A stretch of 32,198 nucleotides of DNA, from the NCBI GenBank assembly GCA_002694825.1, contig NZNH01000080.1, positions 76,750 through 108,947 on the forward strand, given 5' to 3'. Below are positions 1 to 7,558 of the stretch, in pieces; the first letter of the stretch is position 1; each line of letters starts with the position of its first letter. The notes below the pieces were generated by a model. That model was not told the origin of the DNA. It did not search any database and worked only from the letters and a program-made list of their open reading frames with translations. The DNA is from Acidimicrobiaceae bacterium (GTDB taxonomy: Bacteria > Actinomycetota > Acidimicrobiia > Acidimicrobiales > Aldehydirespiratoraceae). The position numbers were made by a program, and so were the translations under genes.

Positions 1-319
1 CCATGACGGGGTGATCGGGAGGGCACTCCCAGTGGAGCTTGTAGCCCTCGTACCGGTCGCCCTGGTCGCCGTTGGCCTCGATGCGATTCGGCGTAAAGAA
101 GCCCAGCGGGATGAATCCACGGTAGTTGCGGGGCTCGATCATGAGCTCTTGCTTTTGTTCGTCGGGGAACGCAAACAGGGTCCGCAGCATGCTGCGGACC
201 CTGTCGAAAAGCGTCTCCGGAATGCCGTGTCCGACGACGGACACGAAGCCGATGTCCCGGCTCGCCCGACGCAGTTCGGCGGCGAAGTTGCCGGCCGTGG
301 CGTCGAGGACCGGGATCAC
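1..319 (-). CDS. Isopenicillin N synthase-like 2OG-Fe(II) oxygenase (N-terminal part, cut by left edge)
   Basis: The reverse strand reads 106 residues without a stop and runs off the window. It begins VIPVLDATAGNF and contains RRASRDIGFVSVVGHGIPE, PDEQKQELM and NYRGFIPLGFFTPNR, the typical DIOX_N start of the isopenicillin N synthase / 2-oxoglutarate-Fe(II) dioxygenase family. The catalytic HxD...H residues would lie in the missing C-terminal part, so the oxygenase activity is inferred from the family. The proposed GTG start lies 4 bases after the stop of the RDD gene, which suggests one transcript with it. No Shine-Dalgarno sequence is visible, so a slightly different start is possible. The substrate cannot be told from this fragment. 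Confidence 0.82.
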   Translation of the reverse strand, partial: MIPVLDATAGNFAAELRRASRDIGFVSVVGHGIPETLFDRVRSMLRTLFAFPDEQKQELMIEPRNYRGFIPLGFFTPNRIEANGDQGDRYEGYKLHWECPPDHPVM

Positions 320-323
320 GGGG

Positions 324-890
324 TCAGAGGGCCTGTTTGTGCACGACTCGGGTTTTGCCGACGCGGTCGTAGACGCTGCGATTCTCGGCATCGCTGTTGA
401 TCAGGAAAATTGATCCGATCCCGGCACCGAGCATGATCAGCCAGCCGATCAGCGGAAGGTTGCCGAGCAGGTCCGGGATACTGCGCATGAACGCGCCACG
501 CCAGCCAACCGGGGTCGTGCCGTCCTCCTCGGTGATGCGGAGGCCGAGCGCGAGCTTGCCGGGGGTGGCGCCGAACTCGACGACCAGCCAGAGATACACG
601 ACATAGATCAGCACGCCGATCAGGATGCCCCCGCTGGTGCCCGCGGAGAGGGCGAAGGCGATGACGAGCCACACGGCGAAGACGATGATGCCGTCAAGGA
701 CGGCTGCGCCGAGTCGCACGCCGAGCGTGGCGAACGGCTGGTCGGGTGCGGTTGCAGCACCGGGTGGAGGCGGCGGGGTCGCGCTCGGTGGGGCGGGGAT
801 GGGATCGCCGACCCACTGCTCGCCGTCCCAATACCGGACGGTGTTCGGCGGATCGCCTTCGGCGGGGTAGTGGCCGGGGGGTTGACTCAT
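324..890 (-). CDS. RDD family membrane protein with N-terminal DUF2510-like segment
   Basis: 188 residues. The first 35 contain YPAEGDPPNTVRYWDGEQWVGDP, like the short DUF2510 motif of actinobacterial membrane proteins, followed by a Pro/Ala-rich linker. From about residue 52 comes an RDD domain: RLGAAVLDGIIVFAVWLVIAF, a second hydrophobic segment (GILIGVLIYVVYLWLVVEFGATPGKLALGLRI) and a third (IGWLIMLGAGIGSIFLI). RDD proteins are integral membrane proteins, mostly of unknown function, some linked to ion or solute transport. The ATG is preceded by GAGAGG at suitable spacing. It is followed within 4 bases by the dioxygenase gene and faces away from the carbonic anhydrase gene. Confidence 0.85.
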   Translation of the reverse strand: MSQPPGHYPAEGDPPNTVRYWDGEQWVGDPIPAPPSATPPPPPGAATAPDQPFATLGVRLGAAVLDGIIVFAVWLVIAFALSAGTSGGILIGVLIYVVYLWLVVEFGATPGKLALGLRITEEDGTTPVGWRGAFMRSIPDLLGNLPLIGWLIMLGAGIGSIFLINSDAENRSVYDRVGKTRVVHKQAL

Positions 891-939
891 GCCGAGTCCT
901 CTCGAGGAAGTGGTGTGTTCAGGTCAAAAGTAGTGCACC

Positions 940-945
940 TACAGT
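940..945 (+). promoter_or_regulatory. -10 hexamer TACAGT, leaderless start of the carbonic anhydrase gene
   Basis: TACAGT ends 6 bases before the GTG at 952, so transcription is expected to begin at or next to the start codon. There is no Shine-Dalgarno sequence between them. No convincing -35 element is visible. Confidence 0.5.
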
Positions 946-951
946 GGGGCC

Positions 952-1458
952 GTGGCCTCTGACGACTTCTCCCCGGTAACCGACGACCTTGTCGCCCGAA
1001 ATCGCGCCACGTCGGCGTCGGTCCGCTCCGGTCTGCCTGCGGCGCCGGCGCTCAAGGTCGCGGTCGTTGCCTGCATGGACGCGCGGATGGACATCCACGC
1101 GATCTTGGGGCTCGACACCGGCGACGGCCACATCATCCGCAATGCGGGCGGGATCATCACCGACGACGTCATTCGCTCGTTGTGTCTTTCCCAGCGTGCG
1201 CTCGGTACCCGCGAGATCATCCTGCTCCACCACACGAAGTGCGGCGTGTGCGGCGTGATCGAAGAGGAGTTTCGAGCCGAACTCGAAGCCGAGTACGGCG
1301 TCGTCCCGGAGTGGTCCGCCGGCGGTTTCAGCGACCCGTACGACGACGTGCGCCGTTCGATCGAACTCCTCAGGGACTCGCCCTTCGTTCCGCACACCGA
1401 CCATGTGCGGGGCTTCGTTTACGACGTCGACACCGGCCTGATCGACCCGGTCGACTGA
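952..1458 (+). CDS. Beta-class carbonic anhydrase
   Basis: 168 residues. Interconverts CO2 and bicarbonate using a zinc ion, in the cytoplasm (no signal peptide). The zinc ligands are visible: Cys41 in ACMDARMD, and His94 and Cys97 in LLHHTKCGV; Asp43-Arg45 form the conserved Asp/Arg pair. IIRNAGG (61-67) is the usual motif of the family. Length and motifs match the short mycobacterial Rv1284-type enzymes. The residue before the last zinc ligand is Lys rather than the frequent Asp (HHTDC), a modest variation. The GTG start is supported by a TAnnnT hexamer 6 bases upstream, indicating a leaderless mRNA. It stands alone on its strand, convergent with the M28-like gene 2 bases downstream. Confidence 0.92.
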   Translation: MASDDFSPVTDDLVARNRATSASVRSGLPAAPALKVAVVACMDARMDIHAILGLDTGDGHIIRNAGGIITDDVIRSLCLSQRALGTREIILLHHTKCGVCGVIEEEFRAELEAEYGVVPEWSAGGFSDPYDDVRRSIELLRDSPFVPHTDHVRGFVYDVDTGLIDPVD

Positions 1459-1460
1459 TC

Positions 1461-2558
1461 TCAGATTCCGTCGAGCAGCGCGTCGACGGCGTTTGCAACC
1501 GCGTCGGCGACCAGCGTCAGTGACGCCGCGCTCGTCACCTGCGCCGTCGTGTCCTCTGGCGTGTGGAACGCAATGCCGCTGCCGGTGAAGGACAGCATCG
1601 GCACGTCGAGGTCACAGAACACCTCCGACTCGCCGAGCCATGACTCGGTCTCCGGGCGGAAGATGAACGCTGCCGGTTCGAGTGCTGCACGGATTCGCTC
1701 GGCGGTTTCGCCGCTGGCATCGGTCATGGCGAGTCGGGTTGGGATCAGGTGTCGGCTGCCGTCATCGGCCGGTTCGTCGACGGCGATCGACGCACCGACA
1801 TGGATCACGGCCACCGGTGGTTCGCCGTGCTCGGCACGCCGGGCGCCGACCCACTGGCGCACCCCGAGATAGTCGAGTTCGTGCCCGCCGGTTGCGAGAA
1901 CGAGAAGTGGCCGGTCGGCGAACCGCTCGAGGAGGTCGAGGAGCACGGCGACCCCGGTGCCCCGCTCACCGGCGCAGCCGAACCAGCCGGTGAGTGGTGT
2001 CGTGATCAGCAACTGTGGGCCTTCGAGGCCATTGCAGGCCTCAAGGTTGGTCGTGAGCGCCGGCTCGATCCGCGCATCGAGGCGGAGCCGAACCGTCTCA
2101 GCGGCGTTGAGCCGCGCGTGGTCGCGGCCGGCGACGAGCACGGTCGGACGCCCATCGTGGGGCCGGGCCTCGCGGTTGACCGCCACGAGCGAACCGTCGG
2201 GATGCTCGGTGGCGATCACCAGCGCAGCGGTGGCGGCGGCGTCTGTCGTGTGGTCAAGGTCGTGATCGCGGCCTCCGGCGTGGGCGTCGGCCAACACGAC
2301 CTCGACATCCGTGGTGTCGATCGAGCCGGTCCACTCGTAGAAGAACGGAAGGTGGTCGACCTCGACCCCGTCGGCGGTCAGGGTCGAGTCGGTGACATAG
2401 CGGTCGAACGGCGCATCGAGCCGGGTCGTGCTCAGTCCGAGCGCCGCGAAGCGGCCCTCCATCCAGTCGACGACGGCCCGGTCGACGTCCGTCCCGGCTC
2501 GATGGATGCCGAACCCCTCATAGATTTCGACGATGCGTCGGAGTTCCTCCCCCTGCAT
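1461..2558 (-). CDS. M28 family peptidase-like protein, metal site apparently degenerate
   Basis: 365 residues from the ATG at 2558 (MQGEELRRIVEIYEGFGIHRAGT); an in-frame ATG 69 bases further upstream would run into the divergent cupin start, so the shorter form is preferred. The layout resembles M28 (aminopeptidase Y/S type) hydrolases: an N-terminal cap-like region, then a core with GERGTGVAVLLDLLERF (198-213), LLVLATGGHELDYLGVRQW (218-236) and SGIAFHTPEDTT (327-338). The last two correspond to the acidic and histidine metal-ligand regions, but the usual HxD of the first ligand motif reads TPL (187-189) and the bridging Asp of the DN/DDGSG motif appears as Glu198. It may therefore be inactive or use an altered site. 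No signal peptide is seen, so it is probably cytoplasmic. Substrate unknown. Confidence 0.68.
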   Translation of the reverse strand: MQGEELRRIVEIYEGFGIHRAGTDVDRAVVDWMEGRFAALGLSTTRLDAPFDRYVTDSTLTADGVEVDHLPFFYEWTGSIDTTDVEVVLADAHAGGRDHDLDHTTDAAATAALVIATEHPDGSLVAVNREARPHDGRPTVLVAGRDHARLNAAETVRLRLDARIEPALTTNLEACNGLEGPQLLITTPLTGWFGCAGERGTGVAVLLDLLERFADRPLLVLATGGHELDYLGVRQWVGARRAEHGEPPVAVIHVGASIAVDEPADDGSRHLIPTRLAMTDASGETAERIRAALEPAAFIFRPETESWLGESEVFCDLDVPMLSFTGSGIAFHTPEDTTAQVTSAASLTLVADAVANAVDALLDGI

Positions 2559-2618
2559 CGGCTCATCATGAACGGGCTTGGCGTTCGGCGCCAGCGGGAA
2601 CTGCGACGACAATCCGCC

Positions 2619-2624
2619 TACGAT
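2619..2624 (+). promoter_or_regulatory. -10 hexamer TACGAT, leaderless start of the cupin gene
   Basis: TACGAT ends 7 bases before the ATG at 2632, with no Shine-Dalgarno sequence between. This supports the internal ATG (MQFSCQ) over an upstream in-frame start. Confidence 0.5.
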
Positions 2625-2631
2625 CATCGCT

Positions 2632-2991
2632 ATGCAGTTTTCGTGTCAGCCATCCCAGTTCACCGACGAGGCCGAGGCACTCGCCATGGCCGAGGCCCGA
2701 GGTGAGCACCCGGTTGCGCTCGACATCGACGCCGTGGAAAACGAGTTCCATTGGCATGACTTCCAGTCGACGACCTACATCGTCAGCGGCGAGCTCACGA
2801 TCGATGTCCGTGACACCGGCGAGCGGTTCGTGTGCGGCCCGGGCACGGTCATCTCGGCCGAGACACCGCACATCGTCCACCGGGAGACGAGCGACGGTTA
2901 CCGCGCCGTCTTCGGTTTCGATCGCAACCCGCGTGAGCTGACGATGCCGATCGACAAGCCGGCTGATACCCACCCATCGCTCAGCGCCTGA
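2632..2991 (+). CDS. Small cupin-domain protein
   Basis: 119 residues. The core reads ENEFHWHDFQSTTYIVSGELTIDVRDTGERFVCGPGTVISAETPHIVHRETSDGYRAVFGFDR, a single-domain cupin barrel: HWH supplies two likely metal-binding histidines of cupin motif 1, GELTI follows, PGT is the usual turn, and PHIVHR gives the motif 2 histidine. Function is unassigned; such proteins can be small dioxygenases, isomerases or ligand-binding proteins. Its promoter sits in the short 73-base gap shared with the divergent M28-like gene, but nothing else links them. The start was chosen from the TACGAT hexamer 7 bases upstream. Confidence 0.8.
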   Translation: MQFSCQPSQFTDEAEALAMAEARGEHPVALDIDAVENEFHWHDFQSTTYIVSGELTIDVRDTGERFVCGPGTVISAETPHIVHRETSDGYRAVFGFDRNPRELTMPIDKPADTHPSLSA

Positions 2992-3028
2992 TCACCCGCC
3001 GTCAGGCGCGACTCGTCCGGCGTCGTCC

Positions 3029-4432
3029 TCAGAGCTTCGGGGTGAGGTGATGGTACGGACGCGCAGCTTCCATCGCTGCGGCCACCTCGAGGAGTTCACG
3101 ATCGGCGCCCGGACGGCCGACGAGTTGGAGGCCGGCGGGTAGACCGTCGTGGAACCCGGCGGGGATCGAGATTGCGGGGCACTCGGTGGCGGTGATCACG
3201 CAGCACGACATCATCCAACCGAGGTAGTCCGGCATCGCCTGACCGGCGACCTCGGTGGGGAACTCCTGGTCGGCAGGGAAGGGCAGCACCTGTGTGGTCG
3301 GCAGCGCCAGCACGTCGACCCGATCGAAGAGTTCGACCACCGTTTCGCGGAGTCCGACGCGAAGCCGTTCCATCTCCATGATGTCGTCGACGGTGAGTGC
3401 GAGGCCGTACGCCATGTTCTCGCGGATCGTGTCCTTGAGTTCGTGGTGGCGATCGGCGGGGATGTCGGCGGCGAGCTGGCGAAAGCCGAGGCCCCTCACG
3501 ACCCGGAAGATCTGTTCGGCGCCGGGAAGCGCGGCACCCATTTGGATGAGTTCGCCACCAGCGTCGGTCACGACGTCGGCGGCCGCCCGGGCGAGCGCCA
3601 TCGGGGCGTCATCGCAGGCGAAGGCGCCGTCGACGTCACCGATCCAGCCGACCGTCGCCGACATGGTCGTGGGCAGCGGCGAGGTGAAGCTGCTCGGATC
3701 GTCGGTGAGTGCAAGCGGATCGCGTCGATCCGGACCGGCGAGCGCGGAAAGGACGAGCGCAACATCCCCGACCGTGCGGCCCATGGGCCCCTGGACCGAC
3801 AGTCGGGCAAGGCGGTGGGTCGTCGGCTCGGTCAATGGCACTCGGCCGATGCTCGGGCGCAGCCCGACGACGTTGTTGAAGGCGGCGGGGTTCCGGAGCG
3901 AACCTCCGAGGTCGCTGCCGTCGGCGATCGGCACCATGCGAGCAGCGAGCGCCACGGCGGCGCCCCCACTGCTCCCACCGGCACTGCGGCCGAGATCCCA
4001 GGGATTGCGGGTGAGTCCGTGGACGGGATTGAACGTGTGGCTCCCGGTTCCGAACTCCGGCGTATTGGTCTTCCCGATGATCACCGCGCCGGCGGCTTGG
4101 AGGCGGGACGCAACGAGGCCGGAGGCGCGTGCTGGCCGAGTCGAGGTCACGGTCGAGCCCGACGAGGTTGGGAGACCGGCGACATCTTCGAGGTCCTTCA
4201 CCGCCACGGGCAGGCCGTGCAACGGCCCCGCCGGCTGGGACAGGGCGTCGAGTTGAGCGGCGTCGGCGAGGATCGCCTCGCGTGCCCGCCGCACCGGGAT
4301 CGCATTGACGGCGCCGTCGACCTCATCGATCCGATCGAGGTGCGCCTCGACGACATCGACCGAACTGATCTCGCGTCGCCGGAGTCGTTCGGCGAGTTCG
4401 GTGGCGGTGGCGGCGACCAGCGGATCCAGCAT
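3029..4432 (-). CDS. Amidase signature family enzyme
   Basis: 467 residues. The Ser-cisSer-Lys triad of the amidase signature family is visible: Lys79 in LPVAVKDLEDVAG, the GRSAGGSSGGAA loop (149-159) with cis-Ser155, and nucleophile Ser178 in DGSDLGGSLRNPA. It starts LVAATATELAERLRRREISSVDVVEAHLDRI, as in GatA-like and other aryl/aliphatic amidases, and ends PAGLQLVGRPGADRELLEVAAAMEAARPY. Hydrolysis of a small amide is expected, substrate unknown; nothing here suggests the GatCAB complex because gatB and gatC are not adjacent. The ATG at 4432 is chosen because the open frame upstream runs into the tRNA-Pro gene, and a -10-like CATACT lies 6 bases before it. Confidence 0.88.
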   Translation of the reverse strand: MLDPLVAATATELAERLRRREISSVDVVEAHLDRIDEVDGAVNAIPVRRAREAILADAAQLDALSQPAGPLHGLPVAVKDLEDVAGLPTSSGSTVTSTRPARASGLVASRLQAAGAVIIGKTNTPEFGTGSHTFNPVHGLTRNPWDLGRSAGGSSGGAAVALAARMVPIADGSDLGGSLRNPAAFNNVVGLRPSIGRVPLTEPTTHRLARLSVQGPMGRTVGDVALVLSALAGPDRRDPLALTDDPSSFTSPLPTTMSATVGWIGDVDGAFACDDAPMALARAAADVVTDAGGELIQMGAALPGAEQIFRVVRGLGFRQLAADIPADRHHELKDTIRENMAYGLALTVDDIMEMERLRVGLRETVVELFDRVDVLALPTTQVLPFPADQEFPTEVAGQAMPDYLGWMMSCCVITATECPAISIPAGFHDGLPAGLQLVGRPGADRELLEVAAAMEAARPYHHLTPKL

Positions 4433-4438
4433 CTGCCG

Positions 4439-4444
4439 AGTATG
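4439..4444 (-). promoter_or_regulatory. Possible -10 hexamer CATACT of the amidase gene
   Basis: On the minus strand CATACT ends 6 bases before the ATG at 4432. It is a weaker match (C instead of T at the first position) than the other leaderless promoters in this window, but it fits their spacing. Confidence 0.33.
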
Positions 4445-4463
4445 GCAGTGTCGATCGTGGCCC

Positions 4464-4501
4464 GAAAACGGTCGGATCCCCGCCGTGAGGACGGGGATCC
4501 G
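4464..4501 (-). terminator. Hairpin terminator after tRNA-Pro
   Basis: A perfect 10-base stem, CGGATCCCCG at 4473-4482 pairing with CGGGGATCCG at 4492-4501 around a 9-base loop. On the minus strand it lies 13 bases after the encoded CCA of tRNA-Pro and is followed by ACCGTTTTCG, a short T run. It most likely ends the tRNA transcript and isolates it from the amidase gene. Confidence 0.6.
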
Positions 4502-4514
4502 GATCAGCGTGAGA

Positions 4515-4591
4515 TGGTCGGGCAGGCGGGATTTGAACCCACGACCTCCTCGTCCCGAACGAGGCGCGCTACCAACCTGCGCCACTGCCCG
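4515..4591 (-). tRNA. tRNA-Pro (anticodon CGG), CCA encoded
   Basis: The minus strand folds as a full cloverleaf: acceptor CGGGCAG / CTGCCCG, D arm GCGC...GCGC, anticodon stem CCTCG / CGAGG with loop TTCGGGA (anticodon CGG), and T arm GTGGG TTCAAAT CCCGC. The discriminator A is followed by an encoded CCA. It reads CCG codons, which are frequent in this high-GC sequence. Confidence 0.96.
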
Positions 4592-4616
4592 TGGTGCGAC
4601 TGGGAAGGGTATCGCC

Positions 4617-4997
4617 TCAGGCCGATGACGGCTCCTGGGTAACCAACGATTCGACGGCGCGCAGGATCTGGAAGGCGTTGAGCGGCTTCACGAGGTGGGT
4701 GTCGGCTCGGGCTTCGTTGGCCAGGAACGTGTCGACCTCTCGGTCGAGGAGGAGGGCGACCGGCCGAGGCTCGATATCGCCCATCTCCTCACGTTGCCGC
4801 ACCGCGAGGCATGCGGCAATGCCGCCCATGTTGCCGATCTGGAGATCGAGCAGCACCAGGCCCGGATCGACCTGCATGATGGCCGGCACGACGTCGACGC
4901 CCGCCCGCACACGGTGCAGGAGATGGGCTCCAGCGACCGCAGCCTCGACCTCGTCGGCGAGGGCGTCGGAATCGGTGGCGAGAAGGATGTCCGTCAC
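4617..4997 (-). CDS. Single-domain response regulator (receiver only)
   Basis: 126 residues, a lone CheY-like receiver without an output domain. Visible are the acidic pair Asp9/Asp11 (LLATDSDAL), phospho-acceptor Asp51 in LVLLDLQIGNMGG, and Lys104 in HLVKPLN. The usual Thr/Ser switch residue after strand 4 is replaced (VALLLDRE, 80-87), so signalling output may differ from CheY. No histidine kinase is nearby. The GTG start is supported by TACCAT 7 bases upstream. It is divergent from the STAS-domain gene across 96 bases, and a receiver beside an anti-sigma antagonist suggests that both may belong to a partner-switching pathway; this is inference. Confidence 0.8.
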   Translation of the reverse strand: MTDILLATDSDALADEVEAAVAGAHLLHRVRAGVDVVPAIMQVDPGLVLLDLQIGNMGGIAACLAVRQREEMGDIEPRPVALLLDREVDTFLANEARADTHLVKPLNAFQILRAVESLVTQEPSSA

Positions 4998-5004
4998 GCC
5001 CCGG

Positions 5005-5010
5005 ATGGTA
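5005..5010 (-). promoter_or_regulatory. -10 hexamer TACCAT, leaderless start of the response regulator gene
   Basis: On the minus strand TACCAT ends 7 bases before the GTG at 4997. The same hexamer serves the divergent STAS gene. Confidence 0.5.
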
Positions 5011-5061
5011 CACGGCGGCCCCCGTCGGCCCACGTTCTGGGGGATGCAGAGGGGCGCGTGT

Positions 5062-5079
5062 CCCGTTCGTCGGAACGGG
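5062..5079. promoter_or_regulatory. Palindromic operator candidate between the receiver and STAS genes
   Basis: CCCGTTCGTCGGAACGGG is a perfect 7-base inverted repeat with a 4-base centre. It ends 2 bases before the TACCAT -10 of the STAS gene, inside the spacer of that promoter, and lies between the two divergent starts. It could be a protein-binding site or a hairpin; the position favours an operator. Confidence 0.4.
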
Positions 5080-5081
5080 GT

Positions 5082-5087
5082 TACCAT
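5082..5087 (+). promoter_or_regulatory. -10 hexamer TACCAT, leaderless start of the STAS gene
   Basis: TACCAT ends 6 bases before the GTG at 5094. The only nearby ATG (5086) is out of frame and overlaps the hexamer, which supports the GTG. Confidence 0.5.
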
Positions 5088-5093
5088 GCGGCC

Positions 5094-5444
5094 GTGCTTG
5101 AGATCCGTGTAGATCGTCCCGAGGGTGCCGATTACGCCCAGCTCAGCCCTGAGGGCGAGCTCGATGCGTACTCGGTCGCAGCCTTCCGTGAGGCTTTCGC
5201 CGAGCTCGGCGAGGAGGCCCGCCTGATCGTCAACCTCGGCGGGGTGCAGTTCATGGATTCCGCCGGTCTTGGTGCGCTCATCGGCGGTATCCGAAAGGTG
5301 CGGGAGAACGACGGTGTCATCGCCGTGTTCTGCGACCGGGCCAACATCACCCGTCTCCTGCACACCACCGGTTTCGATCGCATCGTGCCGGTCTGTGAGG
5401 ATCTCCCGTCGGCGGTCGCCTCCCTCGACGAACCCCAGAGCTGA
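5094..5444 (+). CDS. STAS-domain anti-sigma factor antagonist
   Basis: 116 residues, a single STAS domain of the SpoIIAA/RsbV type. The hallmark loop is RLIVNLGGVQFMDSAGLGALIGGIRKVRENDG with Ser56 in DSAG as the expected phosphorylation site for a partner anti-sigma kinase. The family binds the kinase when unphosphorylated and so frees a sigma factor. No such kinase or SigB-like sigma factor is in the window. It is expressed divergently from the receiver gene and is convergent with the ArsA pair, 42 bases away. Confidence 0.9.
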   Translation: MLEIRVDRPEGADYAQLSPEGELDAYSVAAFREAFAELGEEARLIVNLGGVQFMDSAGLGALIGGIRKVRENDGVIAVFCDRANITRLLHTTGFDRIVPVCEDLPSAVASLDEPQS

Positions 5445-5486
5445 TCCACCCCGGGGCAGGCCGGCGCCGAGCGACCGATCAAGATG

Positions 5487-6581
5487 TCAGCTGGTCGCTG
5501 AGGGCGCGTCGGCCGTGAGCAGGTCGGCGATGCGACGCAGACCATCGAGGTCGTGCACGTCGTCGTCCAACATCGGCACGCGTACCAGCACGGCGTTGGG
5601 CGCGCTCTGGCTCAGGTCGGCGACACGGGCTTCATCGTCGGCTGCGGCAGCGGCGAGGTCGGCGAGGGCGGTCGCCGCACCGGCGCCAGGTGAGCCAGCG
5701 AGCCCGGCCTTGATCATCGCCGCCCGTTCCGTGCCGACTCCTGTGGCAGGCAGCATGCGGTTGACCACCACGCCCGAGGCGTCGAGGTCGGCGGCTCGGA
5801 TCCGGTCGAGGAAATAGCGGGCCTCGTCGAGGGTGTCGCTGCGGGGTGAGGCGACGAGCACAAACGAGGTTCGGTCGTCGCCGAGGAGCTCGAGGGTCGA
5901 TTGGGCCCGGTCGCGAAAGCCGTCTTCCATTCCCTGGAACGCCTGGAAGAACGCGACGGCTTCGTCGACGACAGCGGCGCCCACCACTCGGGCGAGTTGG
6001 CGCAGCACGCCTTGCGCGGCCCGGTTGGCGACGCCGATCAGCCCCTTGTTGGAGGCGGTGACGACCTTGTAGATCGGATTGTCGAGCAGCCGGGTGAGGA
6101 GCTTCGGCGCCTCGAGGAACGCCAGGGCGTCGCGAGTGGGGGGCGTGTCGACGACGATGAGATCCCACTCCCCGCTGCTGGAGAGCTCCGAGAGCTTTTC
6201 GACCGCCATGTAGTCCTGGGTGCCCGAGAGGGTGCCGCTGACGTTCTTGTAGAAGCGGTTGCCGAGGATGCGATCGGCCTGCGCGTCGTCGTGGGCGTGC
6301 CGGCGGACGACCTCGCCGAACGTCGACTCGGTGTCGAGCATGAGCGCCGCAAGGGTGCCGTCCCACGGCCCGTCGATCACGGTGGGGGTGTTCGACAGTT
6401 CGCCGATGCCGAGCGAGTCGGCGAGACGTTTTGCCGGGTCGATCGTCACCACACAGGCGCGGCGCCCGGCGGTCGCGGCGGCGAGGGCGGTGGCGGCCGA
6501 CGTCGTGGTCTTGCCGACGCCACCCGTGCCGCAACAGATCACGACCTGGCTCTCGGCGAGAAGCTCGGCGAAGCCTGTCAC
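5487..6581 (-). CDS. ArsA/GET3-family ATPase, second of a pair (Rv3680-like)
   Basis: 364 residues. The P-loop is CGTGGVGKTTTSAA (17-30), a Walker A with Thr where ArsA/GET3 proteins usually have Lys (GKGGVGKT). VTIDPAKRLADSLG follows (switch I region of anion-transporting ATPases), and DLIVVDTPPTRDALAFLEAP is the switch II region. No ArsB pump or arsenic genes are nearby, so arsenite export is not implied. The GTG start overlaps the stop of the upstream ATPase by 4 bases (GTGA), so the two are translationally coupled and probably form a heteromer. The pair next to a whiB gene matches Mycobacterium Rv3679-Rv3680-whiB4. The exact role is not established here. Confidence 0.88.
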   Translation of the reverse strand: MTGFAELLAESQVVICCGTGGVGKTTTSAATALAAATAGRRACVVTIDPAKRLADSLGIGELSNTPTVIDGPWDGTLAALMLDTESTFGEVVRRHAHDDAQADRILGNRFYKNVSGTLSGTQDYMAVEKLSELSSSGEWDLIVVDTPPTRDALAFLEAPKLLTRLLDNPIYKVVTASNKGLIGVANRAAQGVLRQLARVVGAAVVDEAVAFFQAFQGMEDGFRDRAQSTLELLGDDRTSFVLVASPRSDTLDEARYFLDRIRAADLDASGVVVNRMLPATGVGTERAAMIKAGLAGSPGAGAATALADLAAAAADDEARVADLSQSAPNAVLVRVPMLDDDVHDLDGLRRIADLLTADAPSATS

Positions 6582-7558
6582 TCGTCGCCCTCCTCGGGGA
6601 GTGCTTCGATGGCGGCGATGAGCACGGTGGCGAGTTCGGCGATCTCGCCGGGCCCGATCGACGAACCGAAGCGATGTGGGAGGCGGATCTGATCGAGCGG
6701 GAGCACGGCACCGAGCCGATCGAGCTGTTCGCGTTGGAGACGGAGTCGACCAGCGCGGAAACCGGCGGCGGTGGTGAGGGCGGTGCGCTCGTTGTCGGTG
6801 AGATCGAGGCCCGACTCGGCCGCAAGGGTGGCGAGATCACGGTCGAGGTCATCGAGGTCGGGCAGCACGCTGTTGACCACAGCGGGGCCGAGATGCACGC
6901 CGAGGTCCTCTTCGATGGCGAAGCTCGTCTCGATCATTTCGTTGACCGGCGTCTCCTCGGGGGTGGTCACCAGCATCACCGTGCAGCGGGCCGGGTCGCC
7001 GATCATCTTCAGGACCTCGACGGCTTGGCGGTGCAGCACACCCGTCTTCGCAGCGTCCCGGACGCCGGCAGGGGACCGAAGGAAGCCGACGGCGTGCCCG
7101 GCGGCGGGAGCATCGATCACGATGAGGTCATAGGCGCCAGCTTCTTCGAAGGCCTTGATGCGGCCGAGGATCAGGAGATCCTTGATGCCCGGCGTGGCCG
7201 TGGCCACCACCTCGAGCAGGCCGGTTGTGGCCATCCGGCCCACCAGTCGCTTGAACCCGTGGGTCTCGAGCCACTCCATGAGGGCGGCGTCAGGGGTGAT
7301 CGACTTCAGGGTGATCGAGCCGTGACGAACACCATCGATCTCCGTCTCCTCGAAGACGGTCGATTCCTCGTAGCCTTTGGGCTCAGCACCGAACAACGAT
7401 GCTGCGCCGGAACGGCCCGCCACCTCCACGAGGAGGACGGACTGGCCGGCTCGAGACGCAGCGGTGGCCACTGCTGCCGCCGTGACCGTCTTCCCGACGC
7501 CCCCCTTGCCCGCAACGATCAGGACATTCGACGATGAGAAGAAATGGCCGGGATGCAT
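6578..7558 (-). CDS. ArsA/GET3-family ATPase, first of a pair (Rv3679-like)
   Basis: 326 residues from the ATG at 7558 (MHPGHFFSSSNVLIVAGKGGVGKT). Canonical deviant Walker A AGKGGVGKTVTAAA (16-29), then VLLVEVAGRSGAASLFGAEP and DLIVIDAPAAGHAVGFLRSP, the switch II region. Start choice: GAGGAGGG lies just upstream of this ATG, whereas a further in-frame ATG 39 bases upstream has no ribosome site. It ends in a 4-base overlap with the second ATPase. The paralogues differ in the signature Lys (present here, Thr in the partner), which suggests an asymmetric heterodimer. Divergent from the NfeD-like gene, whose annotated start overlaps this gene by 25 bases. Confidence 0.88.
   Translation of the reverse strand: MHPGHFFSSSNVLIVAGKGGVGKTVTAAAVATAASRAGQSVLLVEVAGRSGAASLFGAEPKGYEESTVFEETEIDGVRHGSITLKSITPDAALMEWLETHGFKRLVGRMATTGLLEVVATATPGIKDLLILGRIKAFEEAGAYDLIVIDAPAAGHAVGFLRSPAGVRDAAKTGVLHRQAVEVLKMIGDPARCTVMLVTTPEETPVNEMIETSFAIEEDLGVHLGPAVVNSVLPDLDDLDRDLATLAAESGLDLTDNERTALTTAAGFRAGRLRLQREQLDRLGAVLPLDQIRLPHRFGSSIGPGEIAELATVLIAAIEALPEEGDE

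Noticed and set aside
3149..4642. A 497-codon open frame on the plus strand opposite the amidase gene
   Set aside because: It is the antisense shadow of a clear amidase with full catalytic motifs, is Arg/Gly/His-rich without family features, and runs through tRNA-Pro.
5487..7558. An arsenic resistance operon
   Set aside because: The two ATPases are ArsA-like, but no arsB, arsC, arsR or metal-binding cysteine motif is nearby, and the context matches Rv3679-Rv3680 instead.
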